From CAZTII01 sp964613305 (GTDB lineage Bacteria; Bacillota_I; Bacilli_A; Erysipelotrichales; Erysipelotrichaceae): a stretch of DNA of 47,163 nucleotides. The translations under genes and the position numbers were made by a program. The stretch covers positions 1 to 47,163 of the forward strand of contig CAZTII010000007.1 in assembly GCA_964613305.1 (NCBI GenBank), written 5' to 3'. This document shows, one piece after another, positions 16,174-25,294 of this stretch (the stretch's first letter is position 1; each line of letters begins with the position of its first letter). Under the pieces are notes generated by a model, which saw only the letters and a program-made list of their open reading frames with translations, was not told where the DNA came from and searched no databases.

Positions 16174-18822
16174 TCAATCAGTACTACTTAATGTAATTGT
16201 TTCGTCGTATTTTGTTTCATCAATGGTAGAAAACCATGTTTCATTGTGTTTCCACATGTCACTTAATCCATTTGGAAATGGATTTTCTTTTTCAACAAAA
16301 CGCAAGTATATTTTTGATAGGTAGGTATCTTCAATTTCATACGACGATTTCATTGACACCGTAATTTTATTAAATCCTAGCTGTGGTGCATTCATCACAA
16401 CATCATAGTCTTTACATTCAGAATGTGGATTAGTATACCATTTTCTACCTCCATCCAAGTAATTATCGATAGTTAGATTATCTTCAAACACTTCTCCACT
16501 GCTTTTATCAACGTATACTTGCCCCAATCGATAAAGTCCATCTACTAACGCTAATTTCACCTTCATATCATCACCAACAATGCGCTTCATCGATAAAGAA
16601 CCTTCACTATATTGTAATGTTGGTTTAAATAATATTATCCCCTGTTTATTACTACACACTCCTTTTTCAAACACTGAACATGGATTATTATAGTCAATCG
16701 CAACAGTATGTTCTATTCCTTGACCACTAAACAGTTTCAAATGACTCGCATTTAGTTGAAGTTGAATTGATTCTTTATAGTCAGTTTGTCCATCTTTTGT
16801 TACAAAAGAAGCAACAATTTCCTCTAATGATAGTATAGATAACTCTGTTTCTATAACCTCTTCTGTTTTTTGATACCCTCTTAACACTAATTGTTGAACA
16901 TTTTCACCTTGACTAACGACTACTTTAATATCAGTATGTTTTTCTTTAGGAACAATACTAATCGCATCTACAACTGTATTAACAACCATTACTTCTTTAT
17001 CAATAATGTTCTTTCCATCTTGAAACACGCTTATATGTGTCACTTGTTCTAAGAAATCATCACCTTGTAATGTAATATAAGCAACTGGTTTTTCACCATT
17101 TAAATCATAACTTTGCATTGAAACCATCGTTAATTCTACTGATGTCTTTTGAATAATTTTCGACGGAGAATATTCAATATGAAAATTACCCACATTATCA
17201 TATACTTCAACTACCCAACTTACTTTTCCATTATCCTGATGACCAATCGTTTCTTCATGTGACGTTAGCCATGGACTAGTATACATAATTTTATCATTCA
17301 CAATCTTTTGGTATCGCCAACGTTGTATTCCTGAATGACGATCTTCCACTTTAATTGAACCTACAATATCATCACTATAATATTCCTCTTCTGGCAAACT
17401 AATGATTGCGATTGGTTTTTCTCTATCAATATAAAATGGTTTTGAACTCTTAATTCCAGTTTGTCCAACTTTATCTTCTAATGTAGCCCTAATATACCAT
17501 ATTCCAGTATCTTGTAATGATAGCTGTTTTAATTCATCTACCCCTATTATTGTCGATGCTATTTTATTTGTTTTTGCATCAATTACATCATAAGTTATCT
17601 TTTTTATGTATCGATTTTCCGGATAAACAATGGAACTATATTGATCCGTCACAACATCAAAACTATTATAGCGGCCATTTGCATGATGGCCTTGATGTTT
17701 ATAACATGGTATACTCCTACTTCCTGTAACATGTTGACACCAAGATGCATCATTGCTATGAACATTATAGGCTCGAGAATAATCTTTAGTTTGACTCCAA
17801 TAAACCGGAATAAATCCATACTGAATTCCGGTATTTTTTTCTTGAACAATGTAAGGAAAGGCAATTCCTCCGTTACTATAAGAATAAAAAGTTGAAGTAG
17901 GTCTATTTCCTATCTCGTAATAACCGCGTATTCTATCGCCTATAGGTGATATATTTTTCATAGATTCTGGAATACTATATGCGCTAATAGTTTGACCTCT
18001 GCCATAATCAAATAAAACAGTTTGCTGCGTTAATAGTGGTCTATAATCACTAATAATATGGATTGATGGACTAAATATGGTATCTGCTTCTCGATACCAA
18101 TTATTATTAGTTCCATCAATGCTATACTCTCCAGTAGCTTTTTTTACAACTACTTTTTTAGTTTCAGTATTTTCAATTGGATAACCAACCCACTCAACAT
18201 GTTGATACAACGAATATGATGGTATTTGTAAATACGATAGTGTATATTCATTGTGCACACTAAACTCATCAAAGGTAATTAAAATGGATTGAATCTCTTT
18301 ATCCACATCAACAAAAATAAAATCTTCGTGTATCTTTTCCTTCAGTAACGTACTTTTATCCCAACTAATCTTTCCATTATTAACTTTTATATTTGGATCT
18401 AACCAAATACTTTTAGTAATTTCATTACCTGTTTCTTTATTAACAGCACTTAGTGATAATTGAAGTTGATGCACTTTTATAGGTAGTCCAAATTGAATAT
18501 GCACAACAGATGGATTATCTTCTGTTCCTTTTTCCATTAATACAGTTGGATTTTTTCCTGTTATATTCGTAAAGTCAACCGTATTGACATAATGAATTGT
18601 ACCAAGTGCGTTTAATGTCACTTTTAAATCTTTAGAATTAATAAAATGATCATGTAATGAACTAAATTCAGTATCAAATAATTGATGTTGATTAACCCAA
18701 TCTTTTCGAGAATAATATGTGTATTCTACATGATTTTCCGCTATCACATCTACTGTAGGAAGTAAAAACAACCATGGTGTTAAGACAACAATCAATATTT
18801 TCTTAAACAAGATATTTTTCAT
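16174..18822 (-). CDS. Large secreted protein at the end of the Tad-like locus
   Basis: The 882-residue protein starts with a signal peptide (KKILIVVLTPWLFLLPTVDVIA, cleavage after about residue 28). The middle holds a long beta-rich region with an Ig/cadherin-like segment (FYIDREKPIAIISLPEEEY to SWVVEVYDNVGNF, about residues 465-560). Cysteines are sparse (for example SWCQHV...IPCYKHQGHH). There is no LPXTG or C-terminal anchor. It follows the TadE-like gene in the same direction, so a pilus tip, adhesin or secreted substrate is plausible, but I recognise no family across the full length. Its ATG is preceded by a 4-codon minicistron. Confidence 0.75.
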   Translation of the reverse strand: MKNILFKKILIVVLTPWLFLLPTVDVIAENHVEYTYYSRKDWVNQHQLFDTEFSSLHDHFINSKDLKVTLNALGTIHYVNTVDFTNITGKNPTVLMEKGTEDNPSVVHIQFGLPIKVHQLQLSLSAVNKETGNEITKSIWLDPNIKVNNGKISWDKSTLLKEKIHEDFIFVDVDKEIQSILITFDEFSVHNEYTLSYLQIPSYSLYQHVEWVGYPIENTETKKVVVKKATGEYSIDGTNNNWYREADTIFSPSIHIISDYRPLLTQQTVLFDYGRGQTISAYSIPESMKNISPIGDRIRGYYEIGNRPTSTFYSYSNGGIAFPYIVQEKNTGIQYGFIPVYWSQTKDYSRAYNVHSNDASWCQHVTGSRSIPCYKHQGHHANGRYNSFDVVTDQYSSIVYPENRYIKKITYDVIDAKTNKIASTIIGVDELKQLSLQDTGIWYIRATLEDKVGQTGIKSSKPFYIDREKPIAIISLPEEEYYSDDIVGSIKVEDRHSGIQRWRYQKIVNDKIMYTSPWLTSHEETIGHQDNGKVSWVVEVYDNVGNFHIEYSPSKIIQKTSVELTMVSMQSYDLNGEKPVAYITLQGDDFLEQVTHISVFQDGKNIIDKEVMVVNTVVDAISIVPKEKHTDIKVVVSQGENVQQLVLRGYQKTEEVIETELSILSLEEIVASFVTKDGQTDYKESIQLQLNASHLKLFSGQGIEHTVAIDYNNPCSVFEKGVCSNKQGIILFKPTLQYSEGSLSMKRIVGDDMKVKLALVDGLYRLGQVYVDKSSGEVFEDNLTIDNYLDGGRKWYTNPHSECKDYDVVMNAPQLGFNKITVSMKSSYEIEDTYLSKIYLRFVEKENPFPNGLSDMWKHNETWFSTIDETKYDETITLSSTD

Positions 18823-18833
18823 ATTTTTCGCAT
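18819..18833 (-). other. Four-codon minicistron (MRKI) overlapping the start of the 882-aa gene
   Basis: AAAGGA followed at 6 bases by ATG CGA AAA ATA TGA lies directly before the large gene, whose ATG overlaps the TGA (ATGA). The Shine-Dalgarno is correctly spaced for the minicistron but 18 bases from the main start. This could provide translation by reinitiation; it could also be chance. Confidence 0.4.
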
Positions 18834-18851
18834 AACAATTCCTTTCTTTAT

Positions 18852-19202
18852 TTAATATATCACTCGTTTTGTTCGCTTAACAACTTTCACTGTATGATGA
18901 ACATTAATGATTGGAATAGATATTTTTTGACTACAACTAACTTGATACATAAAATAATTATTTGTTAGTTCCTCTTTATTGTAACTTAATACTACGAGTG
19001 ATGATTCTTGACCATACGCTTTTAATCTTTCATCAATAATTCCATCTCTAATACCTTCATTCACCTCAATAATTTCAACCGCTAAAGAAGCAACCTGATT
19101 ACACTGTTTATACGCTATAGCATATCCTAATAGTTGAGGTAAAATCATTACAAACAAACATAAAACCACTGTCATTCCATAAATTTGTATACTTGATTTC
19201 AT
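18852..19202 (-). CDS. TadE-like minor pilin / pilus assembly protein
   Basis: The 116-residue product has one N-terminal hydrophobic helix (about residues 9-31) and a short extracytoplasmic domain with one cysteine in VSCSQKI and a basic end (KVVKRTKRVIY). Size, single helix and position after the TadB/TadC pair fit TadE-like pseudopilins, which have low sequence conservation, so this is a call by architecture and context. It begins 4 bases after the TadC-like gene ends. Confidence 0.55.
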   Translation of the reverse strand: MKSSIQIYGMTVVLCLFVMILPQLLGYAIAYKQCNQVASLAVEIIEVNEGIRDGIIDERLKAYGQESSLVVLSYNKEELTNNYFMYQVSCSQKISIPIINVHHTVKVVKRTKRVIY

Positions 19203-19206
19203 TTTT

Positions 19207-19950
19207 TTATCCTATTGAACTAATATTAATTGTAGAAAGAGAAGCAATACAAACAAATCCAACCCATAAAAAACCTAGCCACGGATATAATGCTTGCCCA
19301 TCTAAATATGCTTCACATTTTTGTTTACGTGCATAATTTACCTTTTCATTCGCTATTTTAGTTAATGATGTCAGCATAATTTGTTTATTTTCACTAGTTG
19401 CGGATAGATGATAACAAGTACGCATAATTCGCGTTAGATCATCAATTTGTTTAAATCTGCTCGCAAAATGAAGATATGGTGTAATCCCTTTTTTTCTACC
19501 TTCATGGATATCTTGAACCAATTGTTGTAAATCAGCTTTAAATATAGTAGGAGCTACTTCTATTGATTTCAATAATGCATTAGGAACAGGATTATTTTGT
19601 ATTAAAATGCTTAGATTATTTAAGTAATACGGAAATAAATCTTTAGCGATAGTTAACTCTTTATTATACTTTTTTAATAATAAATAATATTGTATTTTAT
19701 ATGCAATAATACCAACAAGAATGCTTTGAAATTGTACATATTGTTTATCATACAATAAAAATAAAAAACTAATTGAACTCACAATTGTTATAATCCATCT
19801 TTTTTTTATAAAGTGATCAAGTGTGGTTTTATTGAGGCTTTTTATCATTTTTTCTAAATCATCTTCATTTTTAATGATTGATGATACGTCAGTTCGATTA
19901 AACCAACATAACCAAATAAACATAAAATAACATGAAAACAAAAGCGTCAT
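19207..19950 (-). CDS. TadC-like inner-membrane platform protein (T2SSF family)
   Basis: The 247-residue protein has an N-terminal helix, two further helices around residues 50-90, a soluble T2SSF-like helical domain (YLNNLSILIQNNPVPNALLK ...) and a C-terminal helix pair near LYPWLGFLWVGFVCIASL. In Tad systems TadB and TadC form the platform that couples the CpaF ATPase to pilin assembly. It follows the TadB-like gene, as in standard loci. Sequence similarity is modest, so the naming depends partly on gene order. Confidence 0.65.
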   Translation of the reverse strand: MTLLFSCYFMFIWLCWFNRTDVSSIIKNEDDLEKMIKSLNKTTLDHFIKKRWIITIVSSISFLFLLYDKQYVQFQSILVGIIAYKIQYYLLLKKYNKELTIAKDLFPYYLNNLSILIQNNPVPNALLKSIEVAPTIFKADLQQLVQDIHEGRKKGITPYLHFASRFKQIDDLTRIMRTCYHLSATSENKQIMLTSLTKIANEKVNYARKQKCEAYLDGQALYPWLGFLWVGFVCIASLSTINISSIG

Positions 19951-19982
19951 ATCTTATAATCCTCCTCTATATTAAATATATA

Positions 19983-20831
19983 TTATTGTATTTCCTTATC
20001 TTTGTTTGTTAACACTTCATATAAAATAATTGTCGCACCATTTAATAAATAAAAAATTAAAATAATATTATCAAAAACACGATGATTAACAGTACCTAAA
20101 CTTTGTCCAACTAAAAACTGACTTATCATTACAACTGCAAGACAATCAAGGGCTATCATCACATAAAACATCGAGCGATGTGCCTTTTTCTTTAGCCAAT
20201 AATCATGCATAATAAATTCAAATTCTTCCATATTCGCTAATAAATAATCAACTAACTGTTCATCAATACACCCTTCTTGACGTTTAGCTTTTAATAAAAC
20301 ATGGACATGATGAATTGCACTATGATTGTATTTTTCGGCGAAAGCATCTAATCCTCCGGCATAATCACCGGTTTTTTCGATGTAATCAATAACTAAGGAT
20401 AAGTCTTCTTGTAAGGGACTACCCAGCGCTTCTTTACAATCAATCAATAACTGCAATGACGTTTTGTTTTCGCGTAAATACAATAAACTTGTTTCAACAT
20501 AAACAAATATTAATTCTTGATAGTTAATATACGCTTTTTGACGATACGATAATAATTGAAAATAAGGAATAAAGAATAAACCAATTCCAACTATAAAACA
20601 AGAATATAAAAAATTATCGAATGTGTATTTTAATAAGAAACCGATAAGCACAACGAATGTAACACTATGAATGCAATATTGAGTAATAGTATAGTTCATG
20701 GATTTAGATACGCCGACATAAGAATATTTTTTTAATATCTCCTTAATCGACTTTTCCGTTTCACTGTTGTTAAACCATATAGCTACTAAACCTATAAATA
20801 CAATAATAAAAATAATAGTAAAATTATTCAT
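19983..20831 (-). CDS. TadB-like inner-membrane platform protein (T2SSF family)
   Basis: The 282-residue protein shows two N-terminal helices, a cytoplasmic helical domain with the typical charged pattern (VETSLLYLRENKTSLQLLI, LVDYLLANMEEFEFIM) and two C-terminal helices (YVMIALDCLAVVMISQFLV). I choose ATG 20831, which follows AGGTGG, over an upstream ATG; it then overlaps the end of the CpaF gene by 8 bases. Together with the next gene it forms the TadB/TadC pair of a Tad-type secretion machine. Confidence 0.7.
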   Translation of the reverse strand: MNNFTIIFIIVFIGLVAIWFNNSETEKSIKEILKKYSYVGVSKSMNYTITQYCIHSVTFVVLIGFLLKYTFDNFLYSCFIVGIGLFFIPYFQLLSYRQKAYINYQELIFVYVETSLLYLRENKTSLQLLIDCKEALGSPLQEDLSLVIDYIEKTGDYAGGLDAFAEKYNHSAIHHVHVLLKAKRQEGCIDEQLVDYLLANMEEFEFIMHDYWLKKKAHRSMFYVMIALDCLAVVMISQFLVGQSLGTVNHRVFDNIILIFYLLNGATIILYEVLTNKDKEIQ

Positions 20832-21855
20832 AACCCACCTGTATGTGTTTAGAAATGGCATGCATTAATGAATCACTTAATGACTTTATTGGCTGATAAG
20901 GAATATATATCACACTTTCTCTTGCTTCATCAGTAATCGGATCATAAAGAAACTCCGTGATAGAACTAACGCGTCGAATTATTCCTTGTTTTGTTTCAAT
21001 TTTTTCCACACATACTACGATATCTACTAATGAATACACTCTTTTTCTTAGCGAATCAAAACTTTCCTGACTATTTTTAAGCATTTGTTTAATTCTTGAT
21101 ACGATGGTATCTGCATCTTTCGCATGCATTGTCGTCATTACCGAATGTCCCGTCGACATTGCTTCTAATAAATCATTTACCTCTTCTCCACGAGCTTCTT
21201 GTAGCAAGATACGTTGCACATTTAAACGTAAAGACATTGAGATTAAATCACGATAACTAACATTCTCGCGGATTCTAAAAGCATTGCATGAACAATGAGG
21301 AGCTACTTCACGAACATTAAATTCCATAGAATCTTCAATCGTTACAACAACATCACTCGATGGAATATAACGAATTAAAAATTTTAATAATTCTGTTTTT
21401 CCTGAACCAGTCTCGCCGATGATAATAATGTTAGCTCTACCTTTCGTTGCGGCAATTAATACATTCAATGCAGGTTGTGTTATATAGTTACTTTTAACTA
21501 AATATTCTTGCGTTAAATACGCTTTTTTTCTTACTTTTCGAATTACCATTGAAGTTCCCGCAGGGGATAAAAAACGATGAACACAGCCAATGCGATAATC
21601 AAATTCACTACCTTGAATATCTCCTTCCAAACTAGGATTTGAAGGATTAAATTCTTTATTCATTTTATGAGCTATTTGATTTGCTATTCTCTCTACTTCT
21701 ACTTGTGGTATTTTTGTATCTGATAAATAGTGTCCATGAATATTCGATGTTACCCACAACTCATCGCCATTTTTAAGTGCACAGTCGGTAACATCATCTA
21801 ACGATAAATAATAATTAATCTCACCAAAATCAACAGTTGAAAAAATCTCATCCAT
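20824..21855 (-). CDS. CpaF/TadA-type secretion ATPase (VirB11 family)
   Basis: The ATPase powers pilin extrusion in Tad systems. It carries Walker A GETGSGKT (about residues 147-154), the Asp box VTIEDSMEFN, Walker B-like RILLQEARGEE and the His box TGHSVMTTMHAKDA. The length of 343 matches CpaF without long N-terminal extensions. ATG 21855 is chosen because GGTG lies 6 nt upstream; ATGs at 21861 and 21867 are also in frame. It overlaps cpaB upstream and tadB downstream, making a coupled block. Confidence 0.85.
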   Translation of the reverse strand: MDEIFSTVDFGEINYYLSLDDVTDCALKNGDELWVTSNIHGHYLSDTKIPQVEVERIANQIAHKMNKEFNPSNPSLEGDIQGSEFDYRIGCVHRFLSPAGTSMVIRKVRKKAYLTQEYLVKSNYITQPALNVLIAATKGRANIIIIGETGSGKTELLKFLIRYIPSSDVVVTIEDSMEFNVREVAPHCSCNAFRIRENVSYRDLISMSLRLNVQRILLQEARGEEVNDLLEAMSTGHSVMTTMHAKDADTIVSRIKQMLKNSQESFDSLRKRVYSLVDIVVCVEKIETKQGIIRRVSSITEFLYDPITDEARESVIYIPYQPIKSLSDSLMHAISKHIQVGYE

Positions 21856-22636
21856 TGACATCACCATGTTTAACTATAGTAACATCCAATGAATTTCCTA
21901 ATAAAATATTTTTTATCTTCGTACTATCATAATATTGACTCAATGACTTCTGATTTAAGTTATCATATGATATCATCGGTGAAACTTTTCCCAACGACTT
22001 GGCAATTTCTACTAAATGAGCATCTTCTTGTTTTAAAGCTACAACAATCACTTCTGTCTTTAGCGAAAGATCACCTTCAATTGATTGTCCTTCTTTGTCT
22101 TTTACTGCAATCACGCGTGCATTCTTTACTAATTCACCAACCATTACTAAATCTTTTTGACTATTTCCTTCTTTTACTTTACCCAAATAATAAAGGTCAA
22201 TCATATGCCCTACTAAAATACTATTAGCATAACTCGATTTAACATCAGCATCGATAGAAATAGCTATTTCATTTTCATCTAGTGAAAAAAGTGTGGCATC
22301 ATTCATTGTCTTTTCATCAACAATTAACTCTTTATAAAACAGTGATTGCTTACTAATTGCATGATACGGTTTAACATACAATCCAATCAATTGTTCTTTT
22401 TCTAATATGACATTATCTAAAACTATATTTTTTGGTACTTCAATAAATTCAATATCATCTTCATGAATAACAACACGCGAATGCAATGTTTTTTTAGCCA
22501 CGGGGACAACAACTAATTGTTGTACATCCTTTAAGGCTTTATCATATGTAATAATACAAACAATTGCTAAAATGATTGTTAAAACAAGGGTAATCAATTG
22601 TTTGCTTTTCACCGTTAACGGTTTATTATATTTCAT
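21848..22636 (-). CDS. CpaB/RcpC-type SAF-domain pilus assembly protein
   Basis: The 262-residue protein has a short basic start, one transmembrane helix (LITLVLTIILAIVCIITY) and a SAF/antifreeze-like domain (VPVAKKTLHSRVVIHEDDIEF to LIGLYVKPYHAISKQSLFYK), followed by a C-terminal RcpC-like region (IDLYYLGKVK ... EVIVVALKQEDAHLVEIAKS). In diderms CpaB sits in the periplasm; in a monoderm it would lie outside the membrane, perhaps in contact with the wall. It starts 5 bases after the small membrane gene and overlaps the ATPase gene. Confidence 0.75.
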   Translation of the reverse strand: MKYNKPLTVKSKQLITLVLTIILAIVCIITYDKALKDVQQLVVVPVAKKTLHSRVVIHEDDIEFIEVPKNIVLDNVILEKEQLIGLYVKPYHAISKQSLFYKELIVDEKTMNDATLFSLDENEIAISIDADVKSSYANSILVGHMIDLYYLGKVKEGNSQKDLVMVGELVKNARVIAVKDKEGQSIEGDLSLKTEVIVVALKQEDAHLVEIAKSLGKVSPMISYDNLNQKSLSQYYDSTKIKNILLGNSLDVTIVKHGDVNG

Positions 22637-22641
22637 GATTA

Positions 22642-23040
22642 TTATTCTCCTTTTTCATCACAAATGAGTATATTCATAAATTCTAATTCCAGTTCTTTCT
22701 CACTCATACTCATCGAGCTAAATCCTTTAACTTTTACCGCAATAGCAGCAGGTTCTTCATTAATTTTTAAAAATTCTACTTTATATATTAAGTTATTACT
22801 CAAATTATTTTTAAATACTTCTATCCATTTCTTTTTAGCACGATCTTCATCAATACAAATTGATTCATTAACAAACAATTCTCCTAATTGAATGGATTCT
22901 TGCATAGCTGTTAATTGTGTCATTCTTGTATTTTCAAAAATTTCATCTTCTAAAACAAGTCTTCTATTTGTATTCATCATTAGAAAAGCACATAAAATCC
23001 CAACAATTAAAACACCAAAACTCTTAATTAATCCTGACAT
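22642..23040 (-). CDS. Single-pass membrane protein of the Tad-like locus (TadE/pseudopilin-like)
   Basis: The 132-residue protein starts MSGLIKSFGVLIVGILCAFLMM, a hydrophobic N-terminal helix, followed by a predicted alpha/beta extracytoplasmic domain with two cysteines (NESICIDE, NILICDEK) that could form a disulphide. It lies between the pilin-like peptide and CpaB. I recognise no named family; its architecture fits a minor pilin. The Shine-Dalgarno near its ATG is poor: the nearest AAGGAG is 17 nt away, which suggests low or coupled translation. Confidence 0.55.
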   Translation of the reverse strand: MSGLIKSFGVLIVGILCAFLMMNTNRRLVLEDEIFENTRMTQLTAMQESIQLGELFVNESICIDEDRAKKKWIEVFKNNLSNNLIYKVEFLKINEEPAAIAVKVKGFSSMSMSEKELELEFMNILICDEKGE

Positions 23041-23079
23041 TGCACCCTATTGCCATACTCCTTTCTTAAAATTAGATAA

Positions 23080-23098
23080 GGAGCTCTAAAAGAGCTCC
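23080..23098 (-). promoter_or_regulatory. Perfect hairpin after the pilin-like gene, probable attenuator
   Basis: GGAGCTCT pairs perfectly with AGAGCTCC around a 3-nt loop, but the following minus-strand bases (TTATCTAATTTT) form only a weak T tract. A leaky terminator here would let the small pilin-like gene be transcribed more than the machinery genes downstream; the stem could also protect the 3' end of the pilin mRNA. Confidence 0.55.
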
Positions 23099-23099
23099 A

Positions 23100-23252
23100 T
23101 CATTTTTCTCCCATTTCACTAATTTTAGCTAATTGTCCATTAATACTTTCATTAATTCCTTTAATAAATCCTCCTTTTAATGTTGTAATCAACGCGCCAA
23201 TCAAAACAATCGATAAAATGAATCCTCCATATTCCTGTAGTATCTCTTTCAT
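23100..23252 (-). CDS. 50-residue Flp-like pilin or small membrane peptide, first gene of the Tad-like locus
   Basis: ATG 23252, preceded by GGAG, opens a 50-codon frame: MKEILQEYGGFILSIVLIGA, then a hydrophobic continuation and a polar tail ending ISEMGEK. Length, a single helix immediately after EYGG and its position ahead of CpaB/CpaF fit a Flp-type pilin or TadE-like subunit. A canonical G/xxxxEY prepilin site is not seen: Glu-Tyr precedes the glycines instead of following them. No prepilin peptidase gene is in the window, so processing is unclear. A hairpin follows its stop. Confidence 0.7.
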   Translation of the reverse strand: MKEILQEYGGFILSIVLIGALITTLKGGFIKGINESINGQLAKISEMGEK

Positions 23253-23429
23253 CACAATCTCCTCTCCGGGTTATTTGTCCCTATTTATTAATACAGTAAG
23301 AAAATAGATTTCCTAAAAAAAACACATTTATTTTACTTAATTCGTGTTTATCATGAATTGCTCATTATTTCCTTTATGGGTGTAGTAAGCAATTCACTTA
23401 AACATCTTTAAACAAAAAGAAAAGTACGT

Positions 23430-23435
23430 TATAAT
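23430..23435 (+). promoter_or_regulatory. -10 box for the GT-C gene pair
   Basis: TATAAT lies 19 bases before the ATG at 23454, with a poor -35 (TTTAAA at 23407-23412). The rest of 23253-23453 is AT-rich; no second gene is seen there, and the minus-strand promoter for the Tad-like locus could not be placed with confidence. Confidence 0.4.
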
Positions 23436-23453
23436 AAATATCGAGGTATTTAT

Positions 23454-25292
23454 ATGTCAGCAATAAGTTTATTATTATTTAAAAATGAACAATTCATTCC
23501 TATTAGTATTGTAATAATACTATTTCTTTTTATATGTTTCATTCTTTATCAATTTCCATTCATTAAATCAAAACCAACACTGTTTTCCTCTCTTGTTATT
23601 ACCGGATGCTATGCCATCATTTCATTATGGCAACTAGGATCTTCTCAAATGCCAGAAACTTGGTGGCAACCATCAACAGAAAATAACAACATAATTTTAC
23701 ATGTTAATGCCACATCTCCTATGATTAGTAAAATTTACTTGCTTGGCGGCGAAGGTGATAATAACGCTTTAGCTGCTTCTAGAGAGTATCAGCTAGGACT
23801 CGATAATTTATTAATCGAAGGCAGTAACGATATGCTACAATGGCAAACAATTTCCCATATTGACACATCAAGTTATTTACAATGGAAATTAATTGATTGC
23901 AATGCAAGCTATCAATACATTAAAGTAACATCATCGACTTTATTAAATGTTGTTAATGAAATTGGTGTTTTAGGCTACGATAATAAAACATTTTATCCAT
24001 TATCTATTATTAATTCAGTTCCCAATCGCTTTCCAATGGAACACATCATCGATGAGCAACATAAAATCCCATTAAATCCTACTTATATGGATGAAACGTA
24101 TTTTGACGAAATATACCATGTAAGAAATGCGTGGGAGATAGCTAATGGTCAATCAATGTACGCAAGTGTTCATCCATTATTAGGCACTTCTATCATCGCT
24201 CTTGGCATTAAATTATTTGGTAATAACCCCTTTGCTTGGCGCATTATGGGAGCATTATTTGGTATTCTTATGCTTCCTTTATTTCATTCACTCATTCAAA
24301 AAATGTTTAAATCCAATTACATAAGCATTGTTGCTACTACATTGTTTGCTGCTGATTTTATGCATATCACAACCTCAAGGATTGCAACGCTTGAACCTTT
24401 TAGTATATTCTTTATCTTGCTTATGTTCCATCAGATGTATTTATTTATCGATTGTAATCACGCCACTACTTCACTTAAAAAACAATACACCTATTTATTA
24501 ACGTCGGGAATTGCAATGGGATTAGCTATCGCCGTAAAATGGACTGGATGCTATGGTGGGGTAGGCTTGGCAATCTGTTTCTTTTATTCGTTATACACTC
24601 AACGAAAAAATTTTTCTACAATAAAACTTTGGTATCAATTCATTATAAAAACATGTTTATTTTGCCTTCTTTCTTTTATTATTCTTCCTTTATTAATCTA
24701 TGCATATTCTTTCTATTTTACCAAAGTTTGGTGGAATGAACCTTTTAGCATATCAAAAGTGATTTCTCACAGTATTTCAATGTATGACTATCATTCTAAA
24801 TTAAATGCTACTCATCCATATTCTAGTAACTGGTATCAATGGCTTTTTGATATTCGACCTATATGGTACTTCTATCGCTCACTTACTGAAACATCAGCAA
24901 AATCCATAAGTTGTTTTAACAATCCACTCATCAGTTGGATTGGAGTCATTACCATTATTATGACAATAATACACATGAAGAAAAAAATAACCAATCAAAA
25001 TATATTAATCATCATCGGTTATTTAAGTAGCTTATTACCTTGGGTATTAGTCAGTCGTTGTGTTTTTTCTTATCACTACTATCCTGCATATCCATTTTTA
25101 ATCATGACAATTGCCTATATTGCCAATGAACTTATACAACAGAATAATCAAAGAAAAAAATTGATAACATTAGTAACAATTATCTGTGTTGTCGTGTTCT
25201 TATTTTATTTACCAGTTACTTGTGGATTTACTACATACAAATCAATGTTATCGGGTATCTATCGCTTATTACCTAGTTGGTACTTTGGTTAA
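23454..25292 (+). CDS. PMT/ArnT-type GT-C glycosyltransferase with an internal discoidin-like domain
   Basis: The 612-residue membrane protein has two N-terminal helices, then an extracytoplasmic beta domain (about residues 68-180; NNALAASREYQLG, LLIEGSNDMLQWQTIS, YIKVTSS) resembling F5/8-type discoidin domains, then the GT-C core. The metal/catalytic Asp-Glu pair lies at residues 218-219 (TYFDEIYHVRNAW), in the first loop typical of GT39/PMT enzymes, followed by about eight helices. It should transfer a sugar from a polyprenyl-phosphate donor to an extracellular acceptor. It is divergent from the Tad-like locus and adjacent to a second multi-pass protein. Confidence 0.8.
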   Translation: MSAISLLLFKNEQFIPISIVIILFLFICFILYQFPFIKSKPTLFSSLVITGCYAIISLWQLGSSQMPETWWQPSTENNNIILHVNATSPMISKIYLLGGEGDNNALAASREYQLGLDNLLIEGSNDMLQWQTISHIDTSSYLQWKLIDCNASYQYIKVTSSTLLNVVNEIGVLGYDNKTFYPLSIINSVPNRFPMEHIIDEQHKIPLNPTYMDETYFDEIYHVRNAWEIANGQSMYASVHPLLGTSIIALGIKLFGNNPFAWRIMGALFGILMLPLFHSLIQKMFKSNYISIVATTLFAADFMHITTSRIATLEPFSIFFILLMFHQMYLFIDCNHATTSLKKQYTYLLTSGIAMGLAIAVKWTGCYGGVGLAICFFYSLYTQRKNFSTIKLWYQFIIKTCLFCLLSFIILPLLIYAYSFYFTKVWWNEPFSISKVISHSISMYDYHSKLNATHPYSSNWYQWLFDIRPIWYFYRSLTETSAKSISCFNNPLISWIGVITIIMTIIHMKKKITNQNILIIIGYLSSLLPWVLVSRCVFSYHYYPAYPFLIMTIAYIANELIQQNNQRKKLITLVTIICVVVFLFYLPVTCGFTTYKSMLSGIYRLLPSWYFG

Positions 25293-25294
25293 TT

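Noticed and set aside
17517..17895. Several overlapping open frames inside the 882-aa gene, both strands
   Set aside because: They follow from AT-rich codon use; no RBS or family features.
22642..23089. Plus-strand open frames opposite the small membrane protein of the Tad-like locus
   Set aside because: Low-complexity Ser/Leu/Phe-rich shadows of the minus-strand gene.
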